From NCBI GenBank assembly GCA_947306025.1, contig CAMZFJ010000129.1, forward strand, positions 1-6,041: a stretch of 6,041 nucleotides of DNA, written 5' to 3'. Positions 5,356 to 6,041 of the stretch are shown piece after piece. How positions within the stretch are numbered: position 1 is the stretch's first letter; each line of letters opens with the position of its first letter. Position numbers and translations under genes: made by a program. Source of the stretch: an uncultured Fibrobacter sp. (GTDB lineage Bacteria; Fibrobacterota; Fibrobacteria; Fibrobacterales; Fibrobacteraceae). The notes beneath the pieces were generated by a model. That model did no database searches. It was not told the origin of the DNA and saw only the letters and a list, made by a program, of their open reading frames with translations.

Positions 5356-6041
5356 TTATTTCGCGACCTTTGCGAATGCCTTTTCGAGTTTTTCCAAAGC
5401 TTCGTTGACTTCGGCTTCAGAGACATTCAGCGGCGGGAGCATACGCAGCACGTTGCCCTTGGCGCTGAGCACCATCAGCTTTTCGTCGCGGGCAGCAGCA
5501 ATCACGTTGCCGACCGGGAGCTTTTCGTCCAAAGCAAGACCGAGAATCAAGCCTTCGCCACGGATGCCCTTCACTGCCGGGTACTTCGCAGCGATTGCTT
5601 CGAGACCAGCCTTGATTTGAGCAGAACGTGCAGCCACATTGGCGAGAAGTTCCGGCTTTGTAATCTGGTTCACAACAGCGAGACCCACAGCGCAAGCGAC
5701 CGGGTTACCGCCAAACGTCGTGCCGTGATCGCCAGCCTTGAGCTGGTCAGCCACCTTCTGGCGCAAGAGGACAGCACCAAGCGGGAGGCCGCCACCGAGA
5801 GCCTTGGCAAGAGAAACGAGGTCTGCGTCAATGCCGTGCTTCTGGAGGCCAAGAACTGTTCCGAGACGTCCCATACCAGCCTGCACTTCGTCCACGATGA
5901 CGAGGCAGCCGAATTCCTTCTTGAGGCTGTTGATTGCAGCAACCATTTCATCCGAAATCGTCATCACGCCACCTTCGGCGGCAAGCGATTCGAGCATGAT
6001 AGCGCAAGTGTCGTTGTTGACTTCAGCCTTGAGGGCAGCCA
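5356..6041 (-). CDS. argD: Acetylornithine aminotransferase (class III, PLP), 5' end cut by window edge
   Basis: Probably converts N-acetylglutamate semialdehyde to N-acetylornithine with glutamate as amino donor, in cytoplasmic arginine synthesis; some ArgD also act in lysine synthesis. The frame is open to the right edge, 14 full codons beyond the internal Met at 5997, so about 227 C-terminal residues of a family protein of roughly 380-400 are visible. Numbering from that Met: IVDEVQAGMGR (34-44, Asp36 binds the PLP ring nitrogen), SLAKALGGGLPLGA (62-75, Lys65 forms the Schiff base), GDHGTTFGGNP (89-99, Thr94 for phosphate), RGEGLILGL (146-154) and a C-terminal small domain with LRMLPPLNVSEAEV. 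The context gives no other arginine genes, so another class III enzyme (ornithine or succinylornithine aminotransferase) is not excluded. The usual EPxQGEGG motif reads ESLAAEGG. The gene is much richer in G+C than its neighbours and is followed by a strong terminator. Confidence 0.85.
   Translation of the reverse strand, partial: AALKAEVNNDTCAIMLESLAAEGGVMTISDEMVAAINSLKKEFGCLVIVDEVQAGMGRLGTVLGLQKHGIDADLVSLAKALGGGLPLGAVLLRQKVADQLKAGDHGTTFGGNPVACAVGLAVVNQITKPELLANVAARSAQIKAGLEAIAAKYPAVKGIRGEGLILGLALDEKLPVGNVIAAARDEKLMVLSAKGNVLRMLPPLNVSEAEVNEALEKLEKAFAKVAK

Noticed and set aside
5417..5951. Overlapping open frames in the argD-like region (5417-5695 and 5670-5951 on -, 5288-5620 on +)
   Set aside because: They are shadows of a G+C-rich gene whose own frame carries clear aminotransferase motifs. 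The shadow translations are low-complexity and rich in Arg, Ser and Cys.

Overview
The window reads as part of a Gram-negative bacterial chromosome, most plausibly a Fibrobacter-like member of the Fibrobacterota (inference, moderate confidence). The reasons are a run of small lipoproteins with family-specific repeats, a beta-helix-type protein with GLUG-like motifs and 'LVDGCY' modules, a membrane GGDEF protein, and start codons that mostly lack a Shine-Dalgarno sequence, as is common in the FCB superphylum. No ribosomal, phylogenetic-marker or tRNA gene is present to confirm this.

Layout from left to right. (1) Bases 1-897, + strand: the 3' part of a multi-pass membrane diguanylate cyclase (GGDEF), cut by the left edge. 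(2) Bases 907-5230, - strand: four closely packed genes transcribed right to left. In transcription order they are a two-part lipoprotein of 495 aa, a 161-aa lipoprotein that is a paralogue of the first one's N-terminal third, a 268-aa secreted protein with MORN-type repeats, and a 494-aa lipoprotein with two copies of a GLUG/beta-helix module. Gaps are 3, 35 and 20 bp, so they are very probably one operon. (3) Bases 5231-5355: a compact intergenic region with a rho-independent terminator for the gene to its right and, directly after it, a candidate promoter with a dyad over the -10 box for the lipoprotein operon. (4) Bases 5356-6041, - strand: the C-terminal part of a class III aminotransferase, most likely acetylornithine aminotransferase ArgD, cut by the right edge.

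How the parts relate. The argD-like gene is separated from the lipoproteins by the terminator and is clearly richer in G+C, as expected of a conserved metabolic gene beside fast-evolving accessory genes. The four lipoprotein genes look like a cell-envelope cassette: three have clear lipoboxes, the fourth an export signal, and two arose by duplication. Nothing in the sequence gives their function. The diguanylate cyclase gene converges on the operon with 9 bp between stop codons; a functional link is possible but not shown. The most unusual part is the lipoprotein cassette with its partial tandem duplication (including a 34-bp perfect repeat) and a promoter that would give an almost leaderless mRNA.
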